From Cavenderia fasciculata (taxonomy: Eukaryota; Evosea; Eumycetozoa; Acytosteliales; Cavenderiaceae), in the NCBI RefSeq assembly GCF_000203815.1, contig NW_004457735.1:2356001-2420000 (forward strand): DNA of 64,000 nucleotides, given 5' to 3'. The position numbers were made by a program, and so were the translations under genes. The notes below the pieces were generated by a model. It saw nothing but the letters and a program-made list of their open reading frames with translations, had not been told where the DNA came from and made no database searches. How positions within the stretch are numbered: the stretch's first letter is position 1; each line of letters opens with the position of its first letter. This document shows, in pieces, positions 11,342 through 22,142 of the stretch.

Positions 11342-13945
11342 ATGTCTCAAACAATATCTAGAGTATTTGGTTTAAGCAGTTATAGTAATTCGGTTGTCTC
11401 TAAAAGTCAATTTTTTCCAACAAAGACTTTTAGTAGTAAAACAATGAACAGATCCGATGTCAAGATCAATGTTATTGATGTAAGGAAACAAAAAAAAGGA
11501 AGATAATATAATATTTATTTATTTATTTATTTATTAATTCCTTGCTCCTTTTTTTTTAGACTGTAACAAATTCAAAATTATCTGGATTACAAGTGGAAGA
11601 CGAGGATAAAAAAGCAGAGGATTTTCAAAAGATTTTATTAGATACCATTCCAATTATTATTCGTGGAACTGAATTGATTGAAGATGAAATTGAAACCATT
11701 ACATCTGCCGATACTTTGGTAGAAAAACGTTTACCTTGCCAAGTTTTAATTGATGTTTCAAAGGTAAAAATATAATTATAATATAATTTATTGTTTATTC
11801 CTTCCTTGTTTTATTTATCCCTTTATTTTTATTATTTTTTAATTTTAGATATTAAGAGATTACCCAAGAGGAATGGGATTTAAATGTAAAGGAATACCAC
11901 CAATGTTACATGGAAAACCAAAATTGATTGGATTTAGAAATAATATGGATCAATTGGGATGGGAGATTATTAGTAAATTATCGATACTTCGTGAATTTGT
12001 AGAGAATACAATGGAGATTCATAAACTTTATGTGATTGCACTCAGCATTCGTGATTGCAAGAATGCATTTATAACCAACAAGAGCGACAATTACCTCAGA
12101 TCGGCAGAGAGCCTCTTGAATCCACAGACAGAGAATGGCAGTGTTGGCAGCGGACCATCTTCACCTCGAAGAACAGCCAAACACGTCCCCATAGTCATGT
12201 CTCGTGCACCCAAACAGGTAATAGAGTCGACTCGCGATTTGGTAGATAGCGCAATCACAAGAAAGGCTTTGGCATTGTCCAAAGACGACAACTCGCACAT
12301 GTTTAGAGAAATGATATCGGAGCGTTTCAACCTGCTCAATGGCAACCCCAAGGGATATGGAATGAATCTTTTACAGCAACGAAAGACTCGCATGATTGGC
12401 AACAGCGCCGAGGCGACACTGCTGTCTGGTGACGATTCTGCAATTGGATTAAAGAATTCACCCGACAGTCACGGACGCACACATCACAGCAACTCGATCG
12501 ATATTGGGTACGCCGCCCTGTTTACACCACCAACGGCCAAGGAAAAGGCCGAGTTTAGTCCACCACGGTCACCACCAACGTCGCCCGAGATGATCAGCAA
12601 GTCGCCGACTGGCGCGTCGTCAAAGAGATTCGCAGACCTCATGATGTCGCCTCGTTCCAGCGACCGTGTGCTCAAGCACTACAAGTTGCTTTCGTCATCG
12701 CCTTCATCGTCGGCATCCAACGTAGCATCGTATGCTGCTGCGCAGCAGACACAGCAACAACAAAACCAACAACAACACCTCCAACAACAACTGCAGATAG
12801 CAGCCGACAAGCAAGACGTAGAGTGGGAAAAGTTGGACGAAACCATCAAGGCAGGATGGAACACGATGGTGTCTCAACCGCGTGGATTCAAGTGCGACTT
12901 TGGGTCGAGCTTGCAAAAAGAGTTCCAGCCGTGCTCTGCCTACCCTGTATTATACGACGAAGACGACGAATATTTGTATAGAGACGATTTTTATGACAAG
13001 GAGCATTTCAACTACCTGGGACAGAGCAAGGGCAATGGAGAAAAGAATTTGGTTTCCATCTCGGCCGTGTCGGTCCCTCTCTCGACTGGCGAGGTCGAAT
13101 TGTTGTACATTATTAGAACACCCGACAGAGACGAGCGTGTCCGTATCGTTGCCTCGAACAAGCGTGACTCCAAAGACATGATCAAGATGATCAAAAAGTC
13201 GAGACAGCAACTCCAAAACTACAAGTTTAAAGAGGTCAAGGAAAAGGCGTTCACCAACGACCTGCTCGACTTTGAAAAGAAGAATACCGTGCACAGAAAC
13301 TTTAAGTTTGGTGTCCTCTATTGTCGCGACGGTCAAACCGAAGAGAACGACATGTATGCCAACCACGAGCCACATCTCTCGGAACGTTATCTCCAGTTTG
13401 TCGAGCTTTTGGGTGAGCGTGTCGAACTCAAGGGATGGCCACACTACAGAGGCGGTCTTGACATTCGTGACAATATGACTGGTTCACACGCAATCTACCG
13501 TCGTTGGCGAGACTATGAGCTCATGTTCCACATCTCTACCATGATTCCATACAAGGAGGATGAGCAACAAATCGACCGTAAGCGTCATCTTGGCAATGAC
13601 ATTGTAATGATAGTATTCAAAGAGGGCTCGACTCCATTCGACCCTTCCATCTGTAAATCAAACTTTAACCACATCTTTGCGGTCGTCGAGTATGACGAGA
13701 CGTTATCGACACCCGAAAATCCTCTCTACCGTTTCTCAGTGTCTTGTCGCGATGAAGTCATCGACTTTGGTCCATCTTTCCCCAAGTATCATTCCTTTAC
13801 ACCATCTGAACTCAAGGAATTCCTTGTCATCAAGTTGGTCAATGGTGAAAGACAAACTCTAAAGTCTCCAGTATTTTCACAAAAGTTTAAGAGAACAAGA
13901 AGAGAATTTTTACAATCCTATTTTGATCAATATTTATCGGAATAA
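11342..13945 (+). CDS. Rap GTPase-activating protein
   Basis: Exons 11342-11479, 11560-11763 and 11849-13945 encode about 812 residues. The C-terminal 250 residues are a Rap-GAP domain: FKFGVLYCRDGQTEENDMY, FVELLGERVELKGW, then RKRHLGNDIVMIVF, whose Asn (near residue 699) is the catalytic asparagine thumb of Rap1GAP-type proteins, and NHIFAVVEY. These proteins speed GTP hydrolysis on Rap1, which in Dictyostelium controls adhesion and myosin during migration. The middle is Ser/Pro-rich with a Gln tract (QQTQQQQNQQQ). The N-terminal 200 residues are helical and unrecognised. The third exon uses markedly more C- and G-ending codons than neighbouring genes, which fits high expression or a different mutational history. 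Confidence 0.87.
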
Positions 13946-14384
13946 CAAATTAATGAAAACGACCAGAAGAAGAAGAAAGAACAATATGAATATTATTTAT
14001 AGTATAATTTTAAACAACCCAACAACAAAACACAGTAAAATAAACCAATTTTAACAACCTCTCCTTTATTGTACAATTATAACTAAAATATTTTCAAAAA
14101 TTGAAATGAGTATAGACAATCTTGTGAAGACTATATCGTGTATGGAATAATTCATATAAATTATAAACTTCTTTACTACAAAAACATATTTCATCATCGA
14201 TTACTCTACTAAATTCCATTATAAAAGCCTGGATTATTGTTATCAAATGTAAATCTTTTAATTATATTTATACTCACAACAAAATTTAAGACTGTTTTAA
14301 ATTAAAAGACTAATAATTGTTTTAGGGTTGTTAGAAAAAAAAAAGTACACCACTTTTTTTTTTTGTTAATTAATATTTATTAAT
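13946..14384. other. Convergent spacer with left copy of the repeated flank
   Basis: A+T-rich 3' spacer between the Rap-GAP gene (plus) and the diguanylate cyclase-like gene (minus). The segment 14303-14340 (AAAAGAC, then TTTTAGGGTTGTTA and an A run) recurs at 17811-17845. No gene is seen. Confidence 0.5.
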
Positions 14385-15370
14385 TTAAGCAGTAAAGGTA
14401 ACGGTAGAGTTGCCGTTTGGTAAAAGGTTCTTCTTCATTTGGTACATTCTGTTCGTCGGCACACTTGATCAACTTGTCGATTTGAGTTGATTGTGATTTG
14501 TTGAATACAACACCTCCAAAGGAAAGAGTTACTTTGATTGAGGTTGAGTTGTTGAGTTGGACAGTGTCGCATTGGACACTTGAGAGGTAGCTGGAAATGA
14601 ATTGATCAGCTTGTGTGTTTGATTCTACATTGCGTTTGACAATGAGGAATTCATCGCCAGAAAGGCGGACTGGGAGAACTGATTCGTCGGCGAATTGTTG
14701 GAAACGATCGGCAACTGATCTGAGGACAACATCACCATTGTCGTGTCCGTGGGTATCGTTGATTTGTTTGAATTTGTTGAGATCGATGAAATAGATTGAA
14801 CATTGGTCTGATGAAGACTTGGCTACAAAACTTTTGAATCTTGTTGTTGAGGTGGTATCTATTTTGGAGACCGGTGAGTGCATCGTGAGTCAAGGTGTTC
14901 TTGAGCTTCTTGAGTTGTTGTTTTTCTTGACTGTTGTCAATCATGATTCCTTGGAAGACACTGGTGGCAGCATCATACTTTCCAGTGAGACGGTAGTATG
15001 AAGAGCAGCTCTTGCTCTTGATTTGAACGTCACTTGGAGAAAATTGATTCATTGATGAGATGATATTATTTTGGAGGGTGATTGAGTCGATGAGGTATGA
15101 TTGGCAGAATTGTTCGAGTGATACTGAACTATTGTTGGATTTAACAATACGATTGTTAAAGTTGATTTCTAAAATACTGATTGATTGATTGGATGAGAGT
15201 ATTTCCATAAAGCGACTTGATGACTTCTTGTCACGCTTTTGGATGGTATATAAGAAAACAATGATACAAAAAGCAATATAGAAATAGTTGGTTGGGAATA
15301 GAGTGGTTGGGAATCTATCCAAAGATTGTCTTTGGATGAGTTGGTTAAAGTTGATGATTTCAATTGCCAT
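14385..15370 (-). CDS. dgcA: GGDEF diguanylate cyclase (DgcA-like), two apparent frameshifts
   Basis: About 328 residues when read across three frames. The N-terminus has one membrane span (NYFYIAFCIIVFLYTI, residues 28-43) and then a GGDEF domain: LTHDALTGLQNRYHL, FIDLNKFKQINDTHGHDNGD (metal-binding Asp and nucleotide-binding Asn) and RLSGDEF in place of GGDEF; SGDEF occurs in active cyclases. The domain ends CADEQMYQMKKN. GGDEF enzymes make cyclic di-GMP from two GTP. In dictyostelids the enzyme DgcA makes c-di-GMP as the stalk-inducing signal. The reading frame shifts by one extra base near 14827-14835 (AAAA/AAAG runs, gene strand CAAAAGTTTTG) and again at 14447-14448. No intron fits either place. 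So this is either a decayed copy or a gene with two sequencing errors. The family entered dictyostelids by transfer from bacteria. Confidence 0.8.
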
Positions 15371-16221
15371 TTTTTAATATTATTATTAGTGTGTATGTAT
15401 GGTAGTTGTTGTGAATTTAATTAGTTGTTAAACTGTTGATTGTTTTGATTTGTGATTTAAATAATGAATCGAAAGTTGCTCTATTTATACTAAACGGTTG
15501 AATAACAGCTCAATTTATACTAAATGGTTGCACTGTAAAAGGAAAGAATGAGCAAATTAATATTTAATTCAATTATTGAACTTGATGATCATTACCATTT
15601 TTAAACATCTACTAGTTTTGGGTAATGATAATATTCCAATGATTACCATTTTAAAGCATCTACTCGCTTTGGTAAATGATAATATTCCAATGATTACCAT
15701 TTTCATCCTACTTTGATGATAACAATGATTGATGAATTGTGTAGTTGAAATGATCTCCAATGCCTGATGATGATTGATTATTCTACTCCAAAACTGTCAT
15801 CAACTACAATTTGATTGGCACAGATCATTCAGAATGTACTTAGCAATACAGATTTTTAAAACAATGAATGATTCGTTGTTGTTTTAAAATACACCCAAAC
15901 TTAAAATGGAAACTGTTATAGTTTTAGCAAAAAGAGGGGGGTTGGTGTTAATACTATCGAAATTGTGGTAAGTTCAAAAATCGGTGGATGTGTGCGTGGT
16001 TGCAAGAGAGAGAGAGGGAGCAAGTATGAGGGGTGGAATAATTAATCTAAATTGTTTATTTAGGAATAAATAGAAATACTACTATTATATGTGATTGCCA
16101 ACTTGTCCCCTAGCTCACTCGGTTGGGTGTTTAAAAAAATGGTACATACCAGATATACGGGTTGGTATTGATAAAGACTATCTTGATAAAATCAAAAGCG
16201 GTGGTTTGTTGTGGCCTATAA
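15371..16221. other. Spacer with tandem repeats and right flank copy
   Basis: Upstream region of the cyclase-like gene and 3' region of the ankyrin gene. It holds two 30-bp imperfect repeats (15478-15540), the 51-bp tandem array and, at 16093-16170, a stretch resembling a tRNA A box (TAGCTCACTCGG) without a convincing B box. No intact gene is seen. Confidence 0.5.
15578..15735. repeat. 51-bp tandem repeat array, copy 1
   Basis: Units begin ATTACCATTTT at 15591, 15642 and 15693, an exact spacing of 51 bp; the third unit is truncated. Each unit contains GGTAATGATAATATTCCAATGATTACC (read GGTAAT ... ATTACC, an interrupted inverted repeat). The same unit with the same period occurs at 17903-17997. 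The upstream element TAAATGGTTGCACTGTAAA (15521-15539) is also shared with the second array. Confidence 0.85.
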
Positions 16222-17758
16222 TTATTCTTGATGATCTCTCTGCTGCTGCTGCTTCAAATAAGATTCGAGTAATTGAATGATCTCGGATTGAGGACTCGTA
16301 CTAGTACTCATTTGTTGAATGACATTTTCAATTGATTCTATTCCTATTTGATGGCCATATTGCTCAAGAATGGATTTGACAATATCATAGAGCCCACTAG
16401 TTGATGCGGCCATAAGTACCTTTACATCACATTTCTCTTTTCTAACATTGATGAGAAAAGATGCTATTTCAAGCAGCCCACTACGACAAGCATTTCGAAT
16501 AGTCCTTTTCGGGCAACCTTCACTTCGATTAAAGTGTAAAAACTATATAATAAGGAAACAAATAAATAAATAAAATTATTTGTCAGTCTTTGGAATACTT
16601 ACTTTGACTACTTCAATGTGTTTATTGCAAGCAGCCCAATCCATAGCACTGCTTGTTGCACCTTCACTACGATGCTCATGAAGATATCTGACCACATTCA
16701 AGTGGCCTTTTCTTGAGGCATGATCCATAGCCACTTTGTTGCATCCTTCTTGACGATGTTCATGTAAGAACTTTGATAAAGAAAGTTATGATGATTGATT
16801 AATTGGTTGGTTGATTTTGATGTTAAAATACATACTTTGACAATCTCTAAATGGCCATTCGTAGCTGCATTATCCATAGCATTCTTTGAACAACCTTCAG
16901 TTCTATTAAAATGAAGAAACTATTATTATTTTTTAAAAAATGATGTTGTTAATATTGAAACATTTCTTTCACAATTTAAATTGTATATTGTATCTAATGA
17001 GACTAACCTTTACAATATCTAAACGACCATTACTTGCAGCATTGTCCTACATCAATCATTACATAATATTAGAAAAAGATTTATAATTAGTAATCTCTTT
17101 CTTTTTTTTTTGGCAATAATTAATTCTTACCATGGCATAATGACTACAACCTTCAGTTCTATTCTCGTGTAAATACTTTACAATTTCAATTGATACTCTA
17201 GCAGCTCTGTTCATTGTTGTTTTATCTAGTTTTAAACCATCGATAGAGCCTATCAATTTGACAGTCGAGAGATATCCATTATTGATAGCGCTGTTCATTG
17301 CCCAAACAAGAAAGTCATTCGACGAATCTCCACACCTCTTGATGAGATATTCCAATATCTCTTTATTTCCTATATCACGACCATTGCTTTTCAAGTACTG
17401 CCATTCAATTTGAACGACTGGAGACCATTCCAATAGATGTACGAGTGTATCCAATGTTGCATTATGATGTTGACAGTATTGAGTAATCGCTCTTTTTCTT
17501 TGTTTGAAATGTTATTTGATCAACATTTGTTGGTAGATAATGACAAATATAGTTCCATGGCATTGCAAACCTTGATACCATTTCAAGTCGAGGTAATGTT
17601 AACTTGATGATATCTCTTCCTTTTGATGATCGCTCCCTACCATCAAAAATACTACCTTTGTACAATTGATTTGATATATCATTAATATGATTGAATATCA
17701 ATTGTCTAATGTATTTCATTCTATATATAGATTGAAATGTAATTATTGTTGTAGCCAT
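16222..17758 (-). CDS. Dictyostelid ankyrin-repeat protein, one apparent frameshift
   Basis: The gene starts with a non-repeat head (MATTIITFQSIYRMKYIRQL) typical of dictyostelid ankyrin families. It then has modules of the form FLHxNRTEGCSxxAMDxAAxxGHLxIVK at about 17160-17200, 16995-17050, 16840-16920, 16620-16790 and 16480-16550. Short phase-0 introns separate the half-modules after AM (17127) and after IVK (near 17010, 16836 and 16603), so exons correspond to repeat units. The tail is helical and Gln-rich. One extra base in a T run near 17508-17512 breaks the frame between VDQITF and KQRKRAITQYC; restoring the frame gives continuous family-like sequence. Ankyrin repeats bind proteins, but no partner can be named. 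Neighbouring pseudogenes suggest this copy may also be decaying. Confidence 0.7.
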
Positions 17759-17810
17759 TATATTAATAGAATAGTTTGAGTATGTTCACAATCAAAAAAT
17801 ACAAATAAAA

Positions 17811-17880
17811 AAAAAGACCAATTTATTTTAGGGTTGTTAAAAAAATGTAGTATAAATGGTTGCACTGTAAAGGAAAATTT
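17811..17880. repeat. Second copy of the cyclase-gene flanks, joined
   Basis: 17811-17845 matches 14303-14340, the sequence just past the 3' end of the cyclase-like gene. 17849-17880 matches 15517-15550, just upstream of that gene. Here the two flanks abut, whereas at the first locus about 1.2 kb containing the cyclase lies between them. Confidence 0.7.
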
Positions 17881-17902
17881 AATTCAATTTATTCTATGAC
17901 CT

Positions 17903-17997
17903 GTTTTGGTAATGATAATATTCCAATGATTACCATTTTAAAGCATCTACTAGCTTTGGTAAATGATAATACTCCAATGATTACCATTTTTAAACTA
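17903..17997. repeat. 51-bp tandem repeat array, copy 2
   Basis: Units begin ATTACC at 17929 and 17980 (51 bp apart), with the preceding partial unit from 17908. The sequence is nearly identical to 15591-15706 and lies in the same orientation, so the ankyrin gene is bracketed by direct repeats. Confidence 0.85.
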
Positions 17998-18002
17998 CTT
18001 CT

Positions 18003-18278
18003 ATGTTTGATCAGGAAGAAGAGAGCAAGCTCGAGCATTGTAACAAGTCATCAGGGATTTCCCAAAAGTTAACCACAAATCAAACAGATGGAAATTTAAC
18101 TAATCTTTTCAGATATTTTAGTGGAGATTCGCAACCACCTATGCAATAAGAGTTTGTAGAAACTTTTTCAGGAAAACTCATTGTGAAGACCCAAGACAAG
18201 TTCAAAATTGATAGCACCCATTTTGATCATTTTCTAATCTTTTTGCATTACATTTTAATTAGAAACAGAATATTCTAA
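18003..18278 (+). pseudogene. Decayed ORF with internal stop, unknown
   Basis: An ATG-initiated frame runs for 91 codons with one in-frame TAA at 18147-18149. Composition is protein-like on both sides of the stop (SKLEHCNKSSGISQKLTTNQ, then EFVETFSGKLIVKTQDKF). It starts right after the second 51-bp repeat array. I do not recognise the family. It reads best as a gene remnant. Confidence 0.4.
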
Positions 18279-18321
18279 TTCCATTTACTTTGCAATGAGA
18301 GACATGTTTGTGTGTTTACAG

Positions 18322-19010
18322 TGCTACTATGGCTGCAGGTATATCAATAGTAGTATGTATTGTTATGCTCCCTCCCAACTTTATACTGGTGTCTTACTAC
18401 AATCGTCACCTGGTGATGACTTTCTAATCATTTAAGGTAATATTACTGATGTTGGTAGATCTTATATTCCAATCATTTGGTCATATAATGTACAGACCAA
18501 CATTCTTATTCAAAAGTCATTCATCGATATCAAGTTTCCTCAAGTCGATTACTCATGGGGTATTCATTAAATTAGATGTCCCTGATATTTGTTACTATGG
18601 AACATCTATGTTTCAATATAACTCCCAGTTCTTTGCTGGACTAAATTCTGACCAGGCACCTTGTGGAGGTTACATTTTTCACGTGGATCCTGTCAAAAAC
18701 ACTTCGACAATGTTGGCAACTGTCTCATTCGACAGTGAAAATATCAACTATTTTACAAGTTTTGTATTCGATAATATCAATGGCTATCTGGCCTTAATTT
18801 CTACCAACGTAACAAATTATAACAATCTTGAAATTTGTATGGTCAATCTCAACACCTATGAGGTTAACCAATATGCTATACCCAACAAAGTGGAATCGAT
18901 CATTACTTTATTGACCATAGGAGGATATTATTATTATTTAAAATTGATGGGGAGAAAGGATTAGTAAAAGTATGTTGGAAATCTGGACAAAATATATCCA
19001 AATTATAAAG
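18322..19010 (+). pseudogene. Remnant of a dictyostelid surface/secreted-protein gene
   Basis: Continuous protein-like sequence is spread over frames: Cys/Tyr-rich start (YINSSMYCYAPSQLYTGVLL), in-frame TAA at 18433, then ITDVGRSYIPIIWSYNVQTN up to a TAA at 18568. A frameshift follows into the long frame LDVPDICYYGTSMFQYNSQF through 18920, then another shift into KIDGEKGLVKVCWKSGQN. Repeated short beta-like segments with Asn glycosylation sites suggest an extracellular beta-propeller or lectin-like protein, but I cannot name it. Two stops and at least two shifts mark it as a pseudogene. Confidence 0.55.
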
Positions 19011-19610
19011 AAAATATTGGATCTTTGATCTTTAATATTCATTGTGTTTAACAATTATTTATTAAATTCAAGGATGAATGTCGTAAGCAGTGAAAAGAGA
19101 TTATAGATCTACATTTTCAACTACCCTTATAAAGGAGGTAAATGAAGTGGATTTGGCAATGAATGTGGTAATAATCCAATTCTTAAGTTTCTACATAATG
19201 TCGAAAATTGGTCAATAACTATAAGTTTTGATTGATGATTTCTAATATTCGAATCCAAAGTTATAAGCTATTATTAATTATTATTATTATTATTTCTAAA
19301 CATTGATTATTAGGGAAAAATTACAAATATACACAGTGGAAAAAAACAGGGATAATACTGGTAATACTATTCTTGTTATTATTATTATTAATACTACTAT
19401 TAATATTATTAATATTATTATTATTATTATTATTATTATTAAGCTATTTATATTATTATTACTGTTGAACTTTTACACAAAATACAACTATATAATGTAT
19501 AGATGGTGGAAAAGGAATGAAGAAAGGAAGGATTGTTTGAAGTGAATAGACCTGTCTGTACATTTAAAAATGTGTGAAAATATATTTTGAATATGATATG
19601 GTGCCTCTTT
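18965..19610. other. Spacer with ATT/TTA microsatellites
   Basis: Sequence between the pseudogene (plus) and pkaC (minus). It is dominated by ATT/TTA triplet runs at 19270-19295 and 19370-19442. No gene is seen. Confidence 0.5.
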
Positions 19611-22104
19611 TTAAAACTTTTCAAAAAGATCAGCTTTTCTCTTCTTTTGGTTGGCATCGTTCGAGTCATACGTTGAATCATTATCATCGTCCAACGTGTT
19701 GCTTTCATCGCTATAATTGATGGCGGTTGGTTGAGCGTGTTGATACAATGGTCCATAGTGTCCAACAAAGGATGGTAGTTTGTCCCATTGGACATCTTTA
19801 AAGAATGGATGATTCTTGATATCGCCGACACCACCCTCCATACATCCGATTCTCTTCTCGACAGATATTGTGACGAGCCGTGAGATGAGGTCTCTGGCAT
19901 CGGGTTGTATATAGGGAGGGATGAGGTCGGCGATACTTGCCTCCCGAACCTTTTTAAAGATATCATTGTTTTGATCGGCCATGAATGGTGGGACACCTGT
20001 GAGCATTTCATAGATCAGAATACCCAGTGACCACCAATCGACAGATCTTCCATGTCCATTGCCCTCCAAAATCTCTGGTGCAATATATTCAGGTGTTCCA
20101 CACATACTCTTTGTATCTTGTAATATACGTTTGGCAAATCCAAAATCTGTTAATTTAATATGTCCATCCTTATCAATTAATAAATTCTCTGGTTTTAAAT
20201 CCCTACAAAAAAAATAAAATAAAAATATGAATACAAATTACTTTTGAAAATGAATAGATTACTCTCTCTTTCTTTCAATCTTACCTATAAATAATATTTA
20301 AATTATGTAAATATTCCAAAGCTGAAATGATTTCAGCTGCATAGAGTCTTGTTACTTCAGGACTCAACCGTTTTTGTGTTCGAATGTGATCAAATAATTC
20401 TCCACCTGGAACATATTCTTGTAGTAAATATAATGAATTTTCGTCTTTAAATGTTGCATATCTTCAAATCATAAAAAAAACAAAAAGGTTAGTCATCCTT
20501 TGGTAATATTATTGATATTATATTATAACTTGTCTTGTTTCTACATACAATTTAACAATAAATTTATGATCAATACTCATTAAAACTTCCTTTTCACTAC
20601 AGACATGAGCCTCTTGACGTAAACGAACTATTTTGTTTTGATTGAGGATTTTCATACAAAATAGACGACCTGTGGATTTGTGTTCGACCAACTTTACACA
20701 TGCAAATGATCCACTACCAAGAAGATTGTGAACCCTGAAATCTGCCAATGTACAGGAACTAAAATCGATTGGTTTCTTTGTAATATCTTCTCGCAAGTGA
20801 TCGCGTACAAATGATTTGAATCTTTCCTTTTTGATGTCCAATTCGCTTTTTGATGGAAAATCGTTGGTCGACTGATCGTTTGTAGTTGGAACAAGTTTTT
20901 GGTAATACTCTAATTGATTGTAAAATTGATTTAAATCCTTTGGATCCAATTGTTGATTACTTGAAACATTATTATTTTTAGCTAATAAATTTTGTGCAAT
21001 TTGTTGGTTAGTATTATTATTATTTTGATTATTTTGATTATTAGTATTATTTGTACTATATTGAATATTATTTTGGTTATTATTATTATTGTTTTGGTAA
21101 ACGGTTGGATTATTATTTTGATTATTATTTTGATTATTTGGATCGAGTGGATTGATAGGTAAACTCTGACTGGCATGAGTTGGAGGTTGAGGTTGTGGTT
21201 GGGCATGCGCCCAAGATTGTAACGAATTGTTTAATGTATTGTGTAGTCTTAGTATTATATCACTTGCCACAGGTATTTGGCTTTGTGTAAATAATGCCCT
21301 TGTTCCATCATTTGAATTAACTAAAAACTAAATATATGTACAATTATTGTAAGTATAAATTATTGTTGTTCGGACCATCAATGAATCGAATCACCTGATG
21401 TTTGAACATACATCTGTTAATTGTTGAAATCTATGTGTCAGGGAAAGTGTAATATCTAATATATATTTAATATGAATAGGATGTAAACTAATTTGTGATG
21501 AATTATTTTGTTGTTGTTGTTGTTGTAAAATTTGTTGTTGCTGTTGTTGTTGTTGTAACGCCTGTTGTTGTTGTTGCTGCAATGCTTGTTGTTGCTGTTG
21601 CTGTTGTTGTTGTTGTTGCAAAGCATGTTGTTGTCGTTGTTCTATTTGTTGTTGTTGATGTTGATGTTGTTGTTGAATAGTGATCTTTTGTTGCTCGGTT
21701 TGTTGTTGTTGTATGATTGAATCAATATTTTGTTTTTGTCGTTGTTCTATTTGTTGTTGTTGCTGTTGTTGCTTTTGCATGTGTAACAGCTGTTGTTGGA
21801 TGTGGTGCTGTTGTTGCAGCTGCTGTTGAAGGTTAGAGTCTTTCAAGAGGTTATTCTTGTTGTCGTCCTTGACAAACTTTTGGTAGTATTTGAGAGGATT
21901 TTTACGGCTTTCATCTTCCTCGTCGTCTTCGTCATCTTCATAGAGATGTTTGCTATAATATCCAGTTGTATTTTGTAGGGCCGACCGAATCGCCTGTGGT
22001 CGCATGCTATTGCTATCGTCATATAAATTGGGCACGGCACCGCACTGAGAAATGGCACCACCATTGTTGTTGGTGTCTCTTCCATTGGATTGTTGATGTA
22101 AAGC

Positions 22105-22142
<38 letters not shown>

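Noticed and set aside
12950-13444. 164-codon antisense ORF in the Rap-GAP gene
   Set aside because: A shadow of the G+C-rich sense exon, whose Rap-GAP domain is certain.
14831-14849. A 19-nt GT...AG intron to explain the first frameshift of the cyclase gene
   Set aside because: Far too short for a spliceosomal intron, and it would remove conserved residues; a one-base surplus in the T or A run fits better.
16093-16175. tRNA-like A box (TAGCTCACTCGGTT) near the ankyrin gene
   Set aside because: No matching acceptor stem and no B box (GGTTCRANNCC); at most a decayed tRNA-derived fragment.
21495-21680. Val-rich plus-strand ORFs across the pkaC leader
   Set aside because: Translation of the complementary strand of poly-Q codons (GTT repeats).
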